Assembly: GCA_035647455.1 (NCBI GenBank)
Contig: DASRNI010000007.1
Coordinates: forward strand, 1-13,959
Direction of reading: 5' to 3'
Origin: UBA1361 sp035647455
GTDB taxonomy: Bacteria > Bacillota_I > Bacilli_A > RFN20 > CAG-826
DNA length: 13,959 nt
Shown here: positions 7,687-13,628 of the stretch, one piece after another
How the letters are laid out: every line of letters starts with the position of its first letter
Numbering within the stretch: position 1 is the stretch's first letter
Notes under the pieces: model-generated
Told to the model about the DNA's origin: nothing
Databases searched by the model: none
The model's input: the letters and a program-made list of their open reading frames with translations, nothing else
Made by a program: the position numbers and the translations under genes

Positions 7687-7715
7687 AGAATACTATTTTA
7701 TAGTATTAATTTCAA
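7687..7715 (-). promoter_or_regulatory. Promoter of secDF, with a palindrome across the spacer
   Basis: On the minus strand TTGAAA (7715-7710), a 17-nt spacer and TATTCT (7692-7687) lie 53 nt before the chosen ATG. A perfect inverted repeat, AATACTA-TTTTA-TAGTATT at 7689-7707, spans the spacer and overlaps the -10. It could be an operator or a weak ruvB 3' hairpin. Confidence 0.55.
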
Positions 7716-7745
7716 ATAATATAACGTAATAATTTATGTTTTCAG

Positions 7746-8762
7746 TTATTCGTCAAATAATGACGTTTGATGCGTTTTTTTTAAGTGCCGATAAAGCTTT
7801 TCCGTTGCGACACGGCCACGCGGTGTTTTATCAATTAAACCGATTTGAATTAAGTACGGTTCATAAACGTCTTCTAAGTTCGTTTGCTCTTCACCAATCG
7901 CGTTCGCGAGCGTTTCTAGCCCAACGGGACCACCTTTGAAACGGTTGACGAGCGTTGTTAAGTAACGAATATCAACTTCATCAAGCCCGAGTTCATCAAC
8001 GCGCAATGCAAGAAGCGCCTTGAGCGCAAGTTCAAGCGTGATTTCAGCACTATTTTCGTACGTCGCAAAGTCACGGACCCGGCGGAAAAGTCGGTTGGCA
8101 ATTCGTGGTGTGCCGCGGCTTCGTTTGGCAATTTCATTCGCCGCTTCTTCATTAATTGGCGCATTAAAGACGCGACTCGTCCGATCGACAATTTGTTTGA
8201 TCTCTTCGTCACTATAAAAATGGAGCCGTTCACTAATCCCAAAGCGCGCGCGTAAAGGACTCGTTAAGTCACCCGCTCTTGTAGTGGCACCAACGAGTGT
8301 AAAAGGCGGTAAGTCAAGTGCAATATTTTTAACATTACCATCAAGGTTAAACATTACTTGTAAACGGAAATCTTCCATTGCACTATAAAGTACTTCTTCA
8401 ACAACGCGGGGCAGACGATGAATTTCATCAATAAAAAGAATGTCACCTGCTTCTAATGTTGAAAGTAAAGCGGCAAGGTCACCGGGTTTTTCAACACTTG
8501 GTCCGTTAATAACTTTAATATCCGCGCCCATCTCGTGGGCAATAATATGCGCTAATGTTGTTTTACCTAAGCCAGGCGGGCCAAAAACAAGCGTATGATC
8601 AAGCGTTTCATGACGTTTTTTCGCCGCACTTAAAAAGACACGTAAATTATTTTTAAGTTGCGTTTGGCCAACGTATTCGGCGAGTGTTGCCGGACGGAGC
8701 GTTGTTTCTTCGTCGCGTTCAATATCACTTATGCGACCACTTAGTATCCGTTCGTTTTTCAT
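7746..8762 (-). CDS. ruvB: Holliday junction branch migration ATPase RuvB
   Basis: 338 residues, normal family length. RuvB forms hexameric rings that pump DNA through a RuvA-bound Holliday junction using ATP. The AAA+ signatures are intact: Walker A GPPGLGKTT (61-69), Walker B DILFIDEIH (107-115), sensor 1 GATTRAG (158-164) and the arginine finger region SPLRARFG (168-175). The C-terminal winged-helix DNA-binding part includes GGPVGLETLA and TPRGRVAT. The ATG overlaps the ruvA stop in an ATGA, so translation is probably coupled; there is no clear Shine-Dalgarno. It ends the glycosyltransferase-to-ruvB run. No terminator with a T-tract is obvious after it. Confidence 0.98.
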   Translation of the reverse strand: MKNERILSGRISDIERDEETTLRPATLAEYVGQTQLKNNLRVFLSAAKKRHETLDHTLVFGPPGLGKTTLAHIIAHEMGADIKVINGPSVEKPGDLAALLSTLEAGDILFIDEIHRLPRVVEEVLYSAMEDFRLQVMFNLDGNVKNIALDLPPFTLVGATTRAGDLTSPLRARFGISERLHFYSDEEIKQIVDRTSRVFNAPINEEAANEIAKRSRGTPRIANRLFRRVRDFATYENSAEITLELALKALLALRVDELGLDEVDIRYLTTLVNRFKGGPVGLETLANAIGEEQTNLEDVYEPYLIQIGLIDKTPRGRVATEKLYRHLKKTHQTSLFDE

Positions 8763-9316
8763 TTGCGGAACTCACTAAGTGCAACCCGTAATAAGTCACT
8801 TGCGTTAAGTTTTTCGTCATATACTTTCTTTAAAACACGCGTAACATCACGTTTTTTAAAGCCGAGCTGAATAAGCCCTTGTTCAACTTCTAAGTATTTT
8901 CCACTTTGCAGCGCTTTTTCTTGGGTTTGTAGTTTACCTTTTAAGTCGAGAATAATTTGGCTTGCGCCTTTCGGGCCAACACCGGGTAACTTTTTCAAAT
9001 AAGCAAGATCTTCGTTAACAATTGCTTGCCAAAACCGTTCCGGGTACGTTGCGGTTAATATGCCAAGCGCCGTTTTCGGTCCGACACCGGTAACACTAAT
9101 TAACTTTTCGAATAAATCTTTTTCTTCACTTGTTTTAAAGCCAATTAAAAGATGTTCATCTTCCCGAATAATTTGTTTCGTATAAATAAAAATATGTTGA
9201 CCGACAGTAATTCCTTCCGTATTTGGCGCAAGTAATTCGTAAAAAACGCCATTAACGTTTAAAACAAGTTTTGTCGGCTGCGCATTTGTAACAAGTCCTT
9301 CTAAAGCATAAATCAT
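8759..9316 (-). CDS. ruvA: Holliday junction branch migration protein RuvA
   Basis: 185 residues, slightly short for RuvA. It binds four-way junctions as a tetramer and loads RuvB. The N-terminal OB domain starts MIYALEGLV, followed by two helix-hairpin-helix motifs (SVTGVGPKTALGIL near 74-87 and LPGVGPKGASQII near 109-121). After a linker comes the small C-terminal domain that contacts RuvB (about 140-185). The ATG follows directly on the TAA of the small membrane ORF with no gap, preceded by a modest GGTGG. The stop is TGA within the ATGA shared with ruvB. Confidence 0.97.
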   Translation of the reverse strand: MIYALEGLVTNAQPTKLVLNVNGVFYELLAPNTEGITVGQHIFIYTKQIIREDEHLLIGFKTSEEKDLFEKLISVTGVGPKTALGILTATYPERFWQAIVNEDLAYLKKLPGVGPKGASQIILDLKGKLQTQEKALQSGKYLEVEQGLIQLGFKKRDVTRVLKKVYDEKLNASDLLRVALSEFRK

Positions 9317-9409
9317 TTAATTCACCACCCACACTAAAATTATTATTATAAAAAAAAGTAAAACGCTAATTAAACTCGCTAATAGTGTTTTACTAGTTTT
9401 ACGTTCCAT
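9317..9409 (-). CDS. Small 30-residue single-span membrane protein (hypothetical)
   Basis: An ORF of 30 codons lies between nadE and ruvA. It starts MERKTSKTLL and continues as one hydrophobic stretch (about 9-29, including FFIIIILVWVV). The basic N-terminus suggests N-in orientation. GAAGG (9419-9415) lies 5 nt before the ATG. The ATG overlaps the last 11 nt of nadE, and the TAA touches the ruvA ATG. An upstream in-frame ATG (9544) would give 75 residues, but that extension only runs through nadE in another frame. The placement, ribosome-binding site and clear segment favour a real small gene. No homologue is recognised. Confidence 0.55.
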   Translation of the reverse strand: MERKTSKTLLASLISVLLFFIIIILVWVVN

Positions 9410-10127
9410 CGCGACCTTCTTTGTACCGCTTGGGCCGCGTAATCTTTTCGCGCTTATGTACCGAAATGTTATGCAGATGGAGAATTCGCTTTTCTGCAGT
9501 AGCTTCGATTTTTTCGCCGCGTAAGAATGCGTCAAGAAGAGCATACGTTACCCCAATTTCATCTTCATCAGTTTGCGTGTCATATAGTCCCGCGCTTGGT
9601 ACTTTGCTTGTAATATAAGCGGGGACACTAAGTAAACTTGCAAGTTCATAAACTTCGGTTTTTGTAAGTTCACTTAAAACATAAAGATCGGCCGCGCCGT
9701 CACCGTACTTTGTAAAGTAACCTGTATAAATTTCGGCTAAGTTATCAGTGCCAAGAATAAGTTTATTTTCCGTTTGGCCAAGACTATAAAGCGTGACCAT
9801 CCGGAGCCGCGCCTTCAGATTAATTTTTGCAAGTTCATTAAGCGGCATATGGCTCTCTAAGTTTTGAACAAGCGCATTATATTCGTCTGTTAAGTTAATT
9901 TCTAAAAAGCGTAATTTAAAGTCTTTAACAAAGTTACGGGCGTCTTTTAAATCTTTTTCCGTACTCGCAATGTTAATAATGACAACTAAAACGTCACTAA
10001 CGGCTTCTTGGGCTAAAAGTGCAGCGACAGCACTATCAAGGCCACCACTTAGTCCAAGAATATAACCATTAAAGTTTTTGTTATAGTCTTTTAAGTAACT
10101 AACTAAATAATCTTTGTACTTTTTCAT
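9399..10127 (-). CDS. nadE: NH3-dependent NAD+ synthetase
   Basis: 242 residues, the short ammonia-dependent form with no glutaminase domain. It makes NAD+ from deamido-NAD+, ATP and ammonia in the cytoplasm, the last step of NAD biosynthesis. The PP-loop SGGLDS is at 27-32. GTDNLAE (126-132), YGDGAADL (141-148) and PSAGLYDTQTDEDE (177-190) match the substrate- and ATP-binding signatures, and ISVHKREKITRPK (221-233) is the family's C-terminal basic segment. GAGG lies 6 nt before the ATG, 9 nt after the obg stop, so it is cotranscribed with obg. The final bases overlap the small membrane ORF. Confidence 0.95.
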   Translation of the reverse strand: MKKYKDYLVSYLKDYNKNFNGYILGLSGGLDSAVAALLAQEAVSDVLVVIINIASTEKDLKDARNFVKDFKLRFLEINLTDEYNALVQNLESHMPLNELAKINLKARLRMVTLYSLGQTENKLILGTDNLAEIYTGYFTKYGDGAADLYVLSELTKTEVYELASLLSVPAYITSKVPSAGLYDTQTDEDEIGVTYALLDAFLRGEKIEATAEKRILHLHNISVHKREKITRPKRYKEGRDGT

Positions 10128-10136
10128 GATGATCCT

Positions 10137-11417
10137 CTATTCGTAATACTCAAACTCAAAGTCACAAAGCCGGACTGTGTCACCATCTTTAATTCCCATT
10201 TCTTCAAGACGTGTCTCAACGCCAATGACACGGAGATATTGTAAAAGTGCCATCACGGCTTCATCAGTATTTAAAATGTATTTATGAAAGCGTGATTCAA
10301 CTTTTTCGCCCGTAATAACAAAGACATCCGCGCTTTCTTTCGTAATCACAAAATCATCTTCTTCGGCACCGGCTGTTAAGTCGTAAGTACGGTATTTAAC
10401 ACTTTCACCACGTTCATCAACAAGTTCAACTTCAGGCGCGGTATCGAGTACTTCACTAATTTTTAAAAGTAACGGATCAATATTTTCATGGAGCAAACTT
10501 GAAAAGCCAATAATTTTCTCTTTCAGCTTCGATTGAAATACGGCAAGTTTATCGCGCGTTTCTTGCGTTTCCATTTTACTAACAGTCACAATTTGTGGTC
10601 GCTTAATTAAACCAAAACCGTATTTAATAATTTCATTTTGTAAAAGCTCATAATCACGGCGATAGTCATCACTATTTTCACCGTCAATCATAATCACAAG
10701 TACTTTACACCGTTCAGCGTGACGTAAAAAGCGTAAACCAAGGCCACGACCGCGACTTGCGCCTTCAATAATGCCCGGTAAGTCACTTGCGACAAATGTT
10801 TTGCCGTTAGGTGCTCGAACGACACCAAGCTGCGGGGTGAGTGTTGTAAACGGATAATCGGCGATTTCCGGCCGTGCTTCACTTATAACGCTGAGTAAGG
10901 TCGATTTTCCCGCATTCGGAAAACCGATAAAACCGACATCAGCAAGTAGTTTAAGTTCAAGTGTTAATGTAAATTCATCACCTTTAACACCGTTTTCAGC
11001 AATCCGTGGTGCTTGGTTAGTGCTACTTTTAAACGAAGCATTACCGCGGCCGCCTTTACCACCAGCCGCAATTAAGTGTTTTTCACCAACCTTTTTAAAG
11101 TCAGCGAGTACTTCTTGTGTCTCGTGATCAAAAACAATCGTGCCGACCGGTACTAAGAGCGTTAAATCTTTGCCGCCACGACCGTATTTGTTTTTCGGCA
11201 TTCCATTTTCACCACTTTGTGCTTTAAATGTTTTACCAAAGCGAAAATCACTGAGTGTGGAAGCATTATTCGTTGCTTCAAAGTAAATACTTCCGCCTTT
11301 GCCACCGTTACCACCGTCAGGTCCGCCATGTGAAACAAATTTTTCGCGACGAAAAGTGACGATACCATCACCACCACGACCAGCAATAACTTTGATTTTT
11401 GCTTTATCAATAAACAT
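10137..11417 (-). CDS. obg: Obg/CgtA family GTPase (ribosome assembly)
   Basis: 426 residues, the usual length. Obg binds the 50S subunit late in assembly and links it to growth and stress signals. The N-terminal glycine-rich Obg fold (1-158) carries GRGGDG and GGPDGGNGGKGG. The G domain has G1 GFPNAGKS (165-172), the switch region DYPFTTLTPQLGVV (187-200) and G3 DLPG (212-215). G4 is SKME (280-283) where NKxD is expected, and G5 is SSL (306-308). The C-terminal OCT domain spans about 350-426 and ends DGDTVRLCDFEFEYYE. The ATG overlaps the glycosyltransferase stop by one base (TAATG), with AAGGA upstream. The gene is usually next to rpmA; here a glycosyltransferase is interposed. Confidence 0.97.
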   Translation of the reverse strand: MFIDKAKIKVIAGRGGDGIVTFRREKFVSHGGPDGGNGGKGGSIYFEATNNASTLSDFRFGKTFKAQSGENGMPKNKYGRGGKDLTLLVPVGTIVFDHETQEVLADFKKVGEKHLIAAGGKGGRGNASFKSSTNQAPRIAENGVKGDEFTLTLELKLLADVGFIGFPNAGKSTLLSVISEARPEIADYPFTTLTPQLGVVRAPNGKTFVASDLPGIIEGASRGRGLGLRFLRHAERCKVLVIMIDGENSDDYRRDYELLQNEIIKYGFGLIKRPQIVTVSKMETQETRDKLAVFQSKLKEKIIGFSSLLHENIDPLLLKISEVLDTAPEVELVDERGESVKYRTYDLTAGAEEDDFVITKESADVFVITGEKVESRFHKYILNTDEAVMALLQYLRVIGVETRLEEMGIKDGDTVRLCDFEFEYYE

Positions 11418-12367
11418 TAATCGTTTTCCTTCACACTCTCAATCACGAAAAATGGACGATTTTGGACTTCAATAAATGTTTTTTCTAAGTAAAGCGAAAT
11501 AATGCTTAAGTTGAGTAAAATAATGCTCGTTAAAATAAGTCCAGCATTAATCACCGCCCAAATAAGATGATTAATAATCGGAGCAGGGCTTGTTAAGACG
11601 AAGTAAAGTACAATTTGCGTTGCAACACTTAAAAAGCCTACAACGCCAAACCAAACGGCAAACTTAAAAATAAAGCGGAGCGGTCTAGTTGTTGTACTCA
11701 CAATTGCATTAAGCGCTAAATCAATCATCGAGCGCATATTGTAATGCGTTTCACCGTGACTACGTTCAGGGCGAACAAAGGCAACTTCGCACGTTTTAAA
11801 ACCAACGTAAGGCACTTCTACGCGAAACACCCGTGTTTTTTCCGTAAGTTTCAAGACTTCATCAACAACACGGCGACTGATAAGTCGGTAATGACCAACA
11901 TTTTGCGGTACACGTACTTTGCCGCTCATTTTATCAATTACTTTGTAAAACTTTTCCGCGGTATAACGCTTAATAAATTTATCTTCTTTGCGACTAGCGC
12001 GGCGGGCATTGACGACTTCGTAACCTTCCTCAAACTTTTCAAGCATAACTTTGATAAGTTCTGGCGGATCTTGTAAGTCAGCATCAAGCGGAATAACAGC
12101 TTCGCCCTTCGCAATACTTAAACCAGCAGCAACGGCGGGCTCGTGACCAAAGTTACGGCTTAAATTAACGACCCGTAAAAACTTGTACTTCGCTTGTGCT
12201 TCAAGGAGTAAAGTTAATGTTTGGTCTTTACTTCCGTCATTAACGGCGACAACTTCAAATGTATAACTTGCGTTATCACTAATAACTTCCGCAATTTTCT
12301 CTAAAAAGTGCGGGACCATCGGTTGTTCGTTGTACATTGGGACAACGATAGATATTAATTTTTTCAT
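11417..12367 (-). CDS. Family 2 glycosyltransferase, polyprenyl-phosphate type (GtrB/ArnC-like)
   Basis: 316 residues. This class moves a sugar from a nucleotide donor to a polyprenyl phosphate at the inner membrane face, feeding cell-surface glycans or glycolipids. The GT-A fold starts SIVVPMYNE (6-14), with nucleotide-binding VNDGS (42-46), metal-binding DADLQDPPE (95-103) and ERSHGETHYN (201-210). The family motif GDFRL reads GHYRL here (158-162). Two C-terminal TMs (about 232-257 and 264-294) anchor it, as in GtrB. The sugar cannot be inferred. There is no Shine-Dalgarno; TAAAAT lies 6 nt before the ATG, and the rpmA terminator ends only about 14 nt upstream. It overlaps obg by one base and heads that run. 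Confidence 0.92.
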   Translation of the reverse strand: MKKLISIVVPMYNEQPMVPHFLEKIAEVISDNASYTFEVVAVNDGSKDQTLTLLLEAQAKYKFLRVVNLSRNFGHEPAVAAGLSIAKGEAVIPLDADLQDPPELIKVMLEKFEEGYEVVNARRASRKEDKFIKRYTAEKFYKVIDKMSGKVRVPQNVGHYRLISRRVVDEVLKLTEKTRVFRVEVPYVGFKTCEVAFVRPERSHGETHYNMRSMIDLALNAIVSTTTRPLRFIFKFAVWFGVVGFLSVATQIVLYFVLTSPAPIINHLIWAVINAGLILTSIILLNLSIISLYLEKTFIEVQNRPFFVIESVKEND

Positions 12368-12373
12368 AATTAT

Positions 12374-12379
12374 ATTTTA
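12374..12379 (-). promoter_or_regulatory. Candidate -10 for a leaderless glycosyltransferase mRNA
   Basis: TAAAAT on the minus strand lies 6 nt before the ATG, where a -10 box would start transcription at the A of the start codon. The -35 at 17 nt is TGGTCT, a poor match. An overlapping TATAAT (12374-12369) is too close to the ATG to serve it. Confidence 0.35.
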
Positions 12380-12380
12380 C

Positions 12381-12424
12381 TAAAAAAATATAAAAAAGAC
12401 CATTTAAACAAGTTAAATAGTCTT
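12381..12424 (-). terminator. Terminator of the rplU-prp-rpmA operon
   Basis: On the minus strand AAGACTATTTAA (12424-12413) pairs with TTAAATGGTCTT (12407-12396), 12 bp with one G.U and a 5-nt loop. TTTTTATATTTTTTT follows. It starts about 20 nt after the rpmA stop. Confidence 0.85.
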
Positions 12425-12444
12425 AATTACTTCTGTTCTAAAAT

Positions 12445-12729
12445 TTAAACAACTGGGTAGACGGAAACTTTTTTCCGTTTTTTGCCGATCCGTTCGTATT
12501 TAACGATGCCGGCTGCAGTGGCAAAAATTGTGTCATCCCCGCCGCGTTTTGTATTGAGACCAGGATAAATTTTTGTTCCGCGTTGGCGGTAAATGATTGA
12601 ACCAGCTGTGGCAAATTCACCGTCACTTTTTTTCGCACCAAGGCGACGGCCAGCGGAATCACGACCGTTTTTTGTTGAACCAACACCTTTTTTACTGGCA
12701 AAGAGTTGGAGATTTAAGATAAATTTCAT
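12445..12729 (-). CDS. rpmA: 50S ribosomal protein L27 with Prp-cleaved N-terminal extension
   Basis: 94 residues. L27 sits by the peptidyl-transferase centre of the large subunit. The protein starts MKFILNLQLF followed by ASKKGVGST. In Firmicutes with this extension, Prp cuts after the Phe (here Phe10) to expose the functional N-terminus. The L27 core is normal: GSTKNGRDS, RRLGAKKSDG, IIYRQRGTKIYPG and DDTIFA. AAAGGA lies about 10 nt before the ATG, which overlaps the prp stop in ATGA. It is the last gene of the operon and is followed by a strong terminator. Confidence 0.98.
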   Translation of the reverse strand: MKFILNLQLFASKKGVGSTKNGRDSAGRRLGAKKSDGEFATAGSIIYRQRGTKIYPGLNTKRGGDDTIFATAAGIVKYERIGKKRKKVSVYPVV

Positions 12730-13049
12730 GTGACTATGTTCCTTTCTTCAATAATCTTGATGTATTCACCGTAACTTTCGGCAATTGTTTTTAAACTTGT
12801 AATGAGTACATTCATCACCGTACTGTTTTTAGTTGTCATCCGGTGTTCCGGTATAACGCTAACGAAGCCGTCTTCAATCGTTATTTGGAAACTTATTTCA
12901 CTATCTTCTAAGCTATTGAGCGCGCCGATTGTTACGGCACTCACACCAGCACAGACGAGATCTTTGCCCGGTTCTGCACTTAGTGCGTGACCTTTAACAA
13001 CGAGTGATGTTACTTCGTCATTCGCATACTTAACTGTAACTTTAATCAT
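12726..13049 (-). CDS. prp: Ribosomal-processing cysteine protease Prp
   Basis: 107 residues (YsxB/DUF464 family). Prp removes the N-terminal extension of L27 before or during 50S assembly. The catalytic dyad is visible: His21 in VKGHAL and Cys33 in DLVCAGVSA, with the small residues after Cys typical of the family. It lies between rplU and rpmA as in most Firmicutes, with a one-base overlap with rplU (TAATG) and a four-base overlap with rpmA. It has no strong ribosome-binding site, so coupled translation is likely. The substrate motif is present in the adjacent gene. Confidence 0.96.
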   Translation of the reverse strand: MIKVTVKYANDEVTSLVVKGHALSAEPGKDLVCAGVSAVTIGALNSLEDSEISFQITIEDGFVSVIPEHRMTTKNSTVMNVLITSLKTIAESYGEYIKIIEERNIVT

Positions 13050-13357
13050 TAGCCGTTAATTGCGATAATTTCGAGCGATGTATATGGCTGACGATGGCCA
13101 CGTGTTCGCTTACTGTTTGTTTTTGCTTTATACGTGAATACTTTAATCTTGCGGCCTAAGCCTTGTTTAATGACTTTCGCGCTGACGGTGGCATTTTTTA
13201 CGTAAGGCTTTCCAACCTTCGCTTTAGCACCACTAACGAATAATACTTTATCAAACGTGAATTCGTCGCCAACATTTGCATCAAGTTTTTCAACAAAAAC
13301 AGTATCGCCTTTGTTAACTTTAATTTGCTTTCCGCCTGTTTCGATAATTGCGTACAT
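13049..13357 (-). CDS. rplU: 50S ribosomal protein L21
   Basis: 102 residues, the normal length. L21 binds 23S rRNA in the large subunit. The family start YAIIETGGKQIKV and the C-terminal block KAKTNSKRTRGHRQPYTSL are clear. A strong GGGAGG lies 8 nt before the ATG. It is the first gene of rplU-prp-rpmA, with its own promoter and a structured leader of about 100 nt that may allow feedback control. Confidence 0.98.
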   Translation of the reverse strand: MYAIIETGGKQIKVNKGDTVFVEKLDANVGDEFTFDKVLFVSGAKAKVGKPYVKNATVSAKVIKQGLGRKIKVFTYKAKTNSKRTRGHRQPYTSLEIIAING

Positions 13358-13457
13358 AAACTAACCTCCCTTTTTTATTTCACTTGGACTCGCTATGATG
13401 GTGAGCATTGCTTCTTTGTAACCATTTCTAGGCGGTTAAAGCTCGTGAGGCTATAAC
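13358..13457 (-). promoter_or_regulatory. Structured 5' leader of rplU (candidate L21 leader)
   Basis: From a predicted start near 13457 to the ATG the transcript is about 100 nt. An extended hairpin can form on the minus strand: GAGC (13444-13441) with GCTC (13407-13404), then TTT and AACC (13440-13434) pairing with GGTT and AAA (13423-13415) across a 2-nt bulge, around a 10-nt loop. A smaller CTAT-CGTT-ATAG hairpin lies at the 5' end. L21 leader RNAs are known before rplU in Firmicutes; membership is not tested here. Confidence 0.5.
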
Positions 13458-13463
13458 GATAGT

Positions 13464-13492
13464 AAGATACCATAAATATAATTTATGTGCAA
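13464..13492 (-). promoter_or_regulatory. Promoter of the rplU operon
   Basis: On the minus strand TTGCAC (13492-13487), a 17-nt spacer and TATCTT (13469-13464) with TGG directly before the -10 (extended -10). The spacer holds a palindrome, CATAAAT-ATA-ATTTATG at 13471-13487. Confidence 0.75.
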
Positions 13493-13537
13493 CCGTTGTA
13501 CGGGCGTCTAGAGCAAATTGTAACTTGATAAAGTAAT

Positions 13538-13569
13538 ATCCGTTTTAAAAGGCGAACGGATTTTTGTTT
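13538..13569 (+). terminator. Terminator-like hairpin upstream of the transposase
   Basis: ATCCGTT (13538-13544) and AACGGAT (13555-13561) pair perfectly around a 10-nt loop and are followed by TTTTGTTT on the plus strand. No plus-strand gene precedes it in the window. It may block outside transcription from entering the transposase gene, as some insertion sequences do, or end an unannotated RNA. Confidence 0.55.
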
Positions 13570-13596
13570 GACAATTTATAATGAAAGTAGGTCTTA
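13568..13596 (+). promoter_or_regulatory. Weak candidate promoter of the transposase
   Basis: A perfect TTGACA lies at 13568-13573, but the -10 at 17 nt is GTCTTA (13591-13596), a poor match. A perfect TATAAT at 13577-13582 is only 3 nt from TTGACA and has no good -35. The two boxes cannot work together, so the true promoter is unclear. Confidence 0.3.
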
Positions 13597-13628
13597 GTTA
13601 GTTGTTCCCACATGAAAGGAGGATTTTT

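Noticed and set aside
9317..9544. A 75-residue form of the small membrane ORF
   Set aside because: The extra 45 residues are only nadE read in another frame, and the internal ATG at 9409 has its own Shine-Dalgarno.
12438..12701. Minus-strand ORF overlapping rpmA in another frame
   Set aside because: The frame encoding L27 is unmistakable; this one shows no family features.
8759..13049. TGA read as tryptophan (Mycoplasma-type code)
   Set aside because: Trp residues are encoded by TGG, and the TGA codons at the ends of prp and ruvA sit in typical ATGA overlaps with the next gene.
13380..13500. A tRNA or T-box element upstream of rplU
   Set aside because: There is no TTCGA arm, no acceptor stem and no T-box antiterminator motif on either strand.
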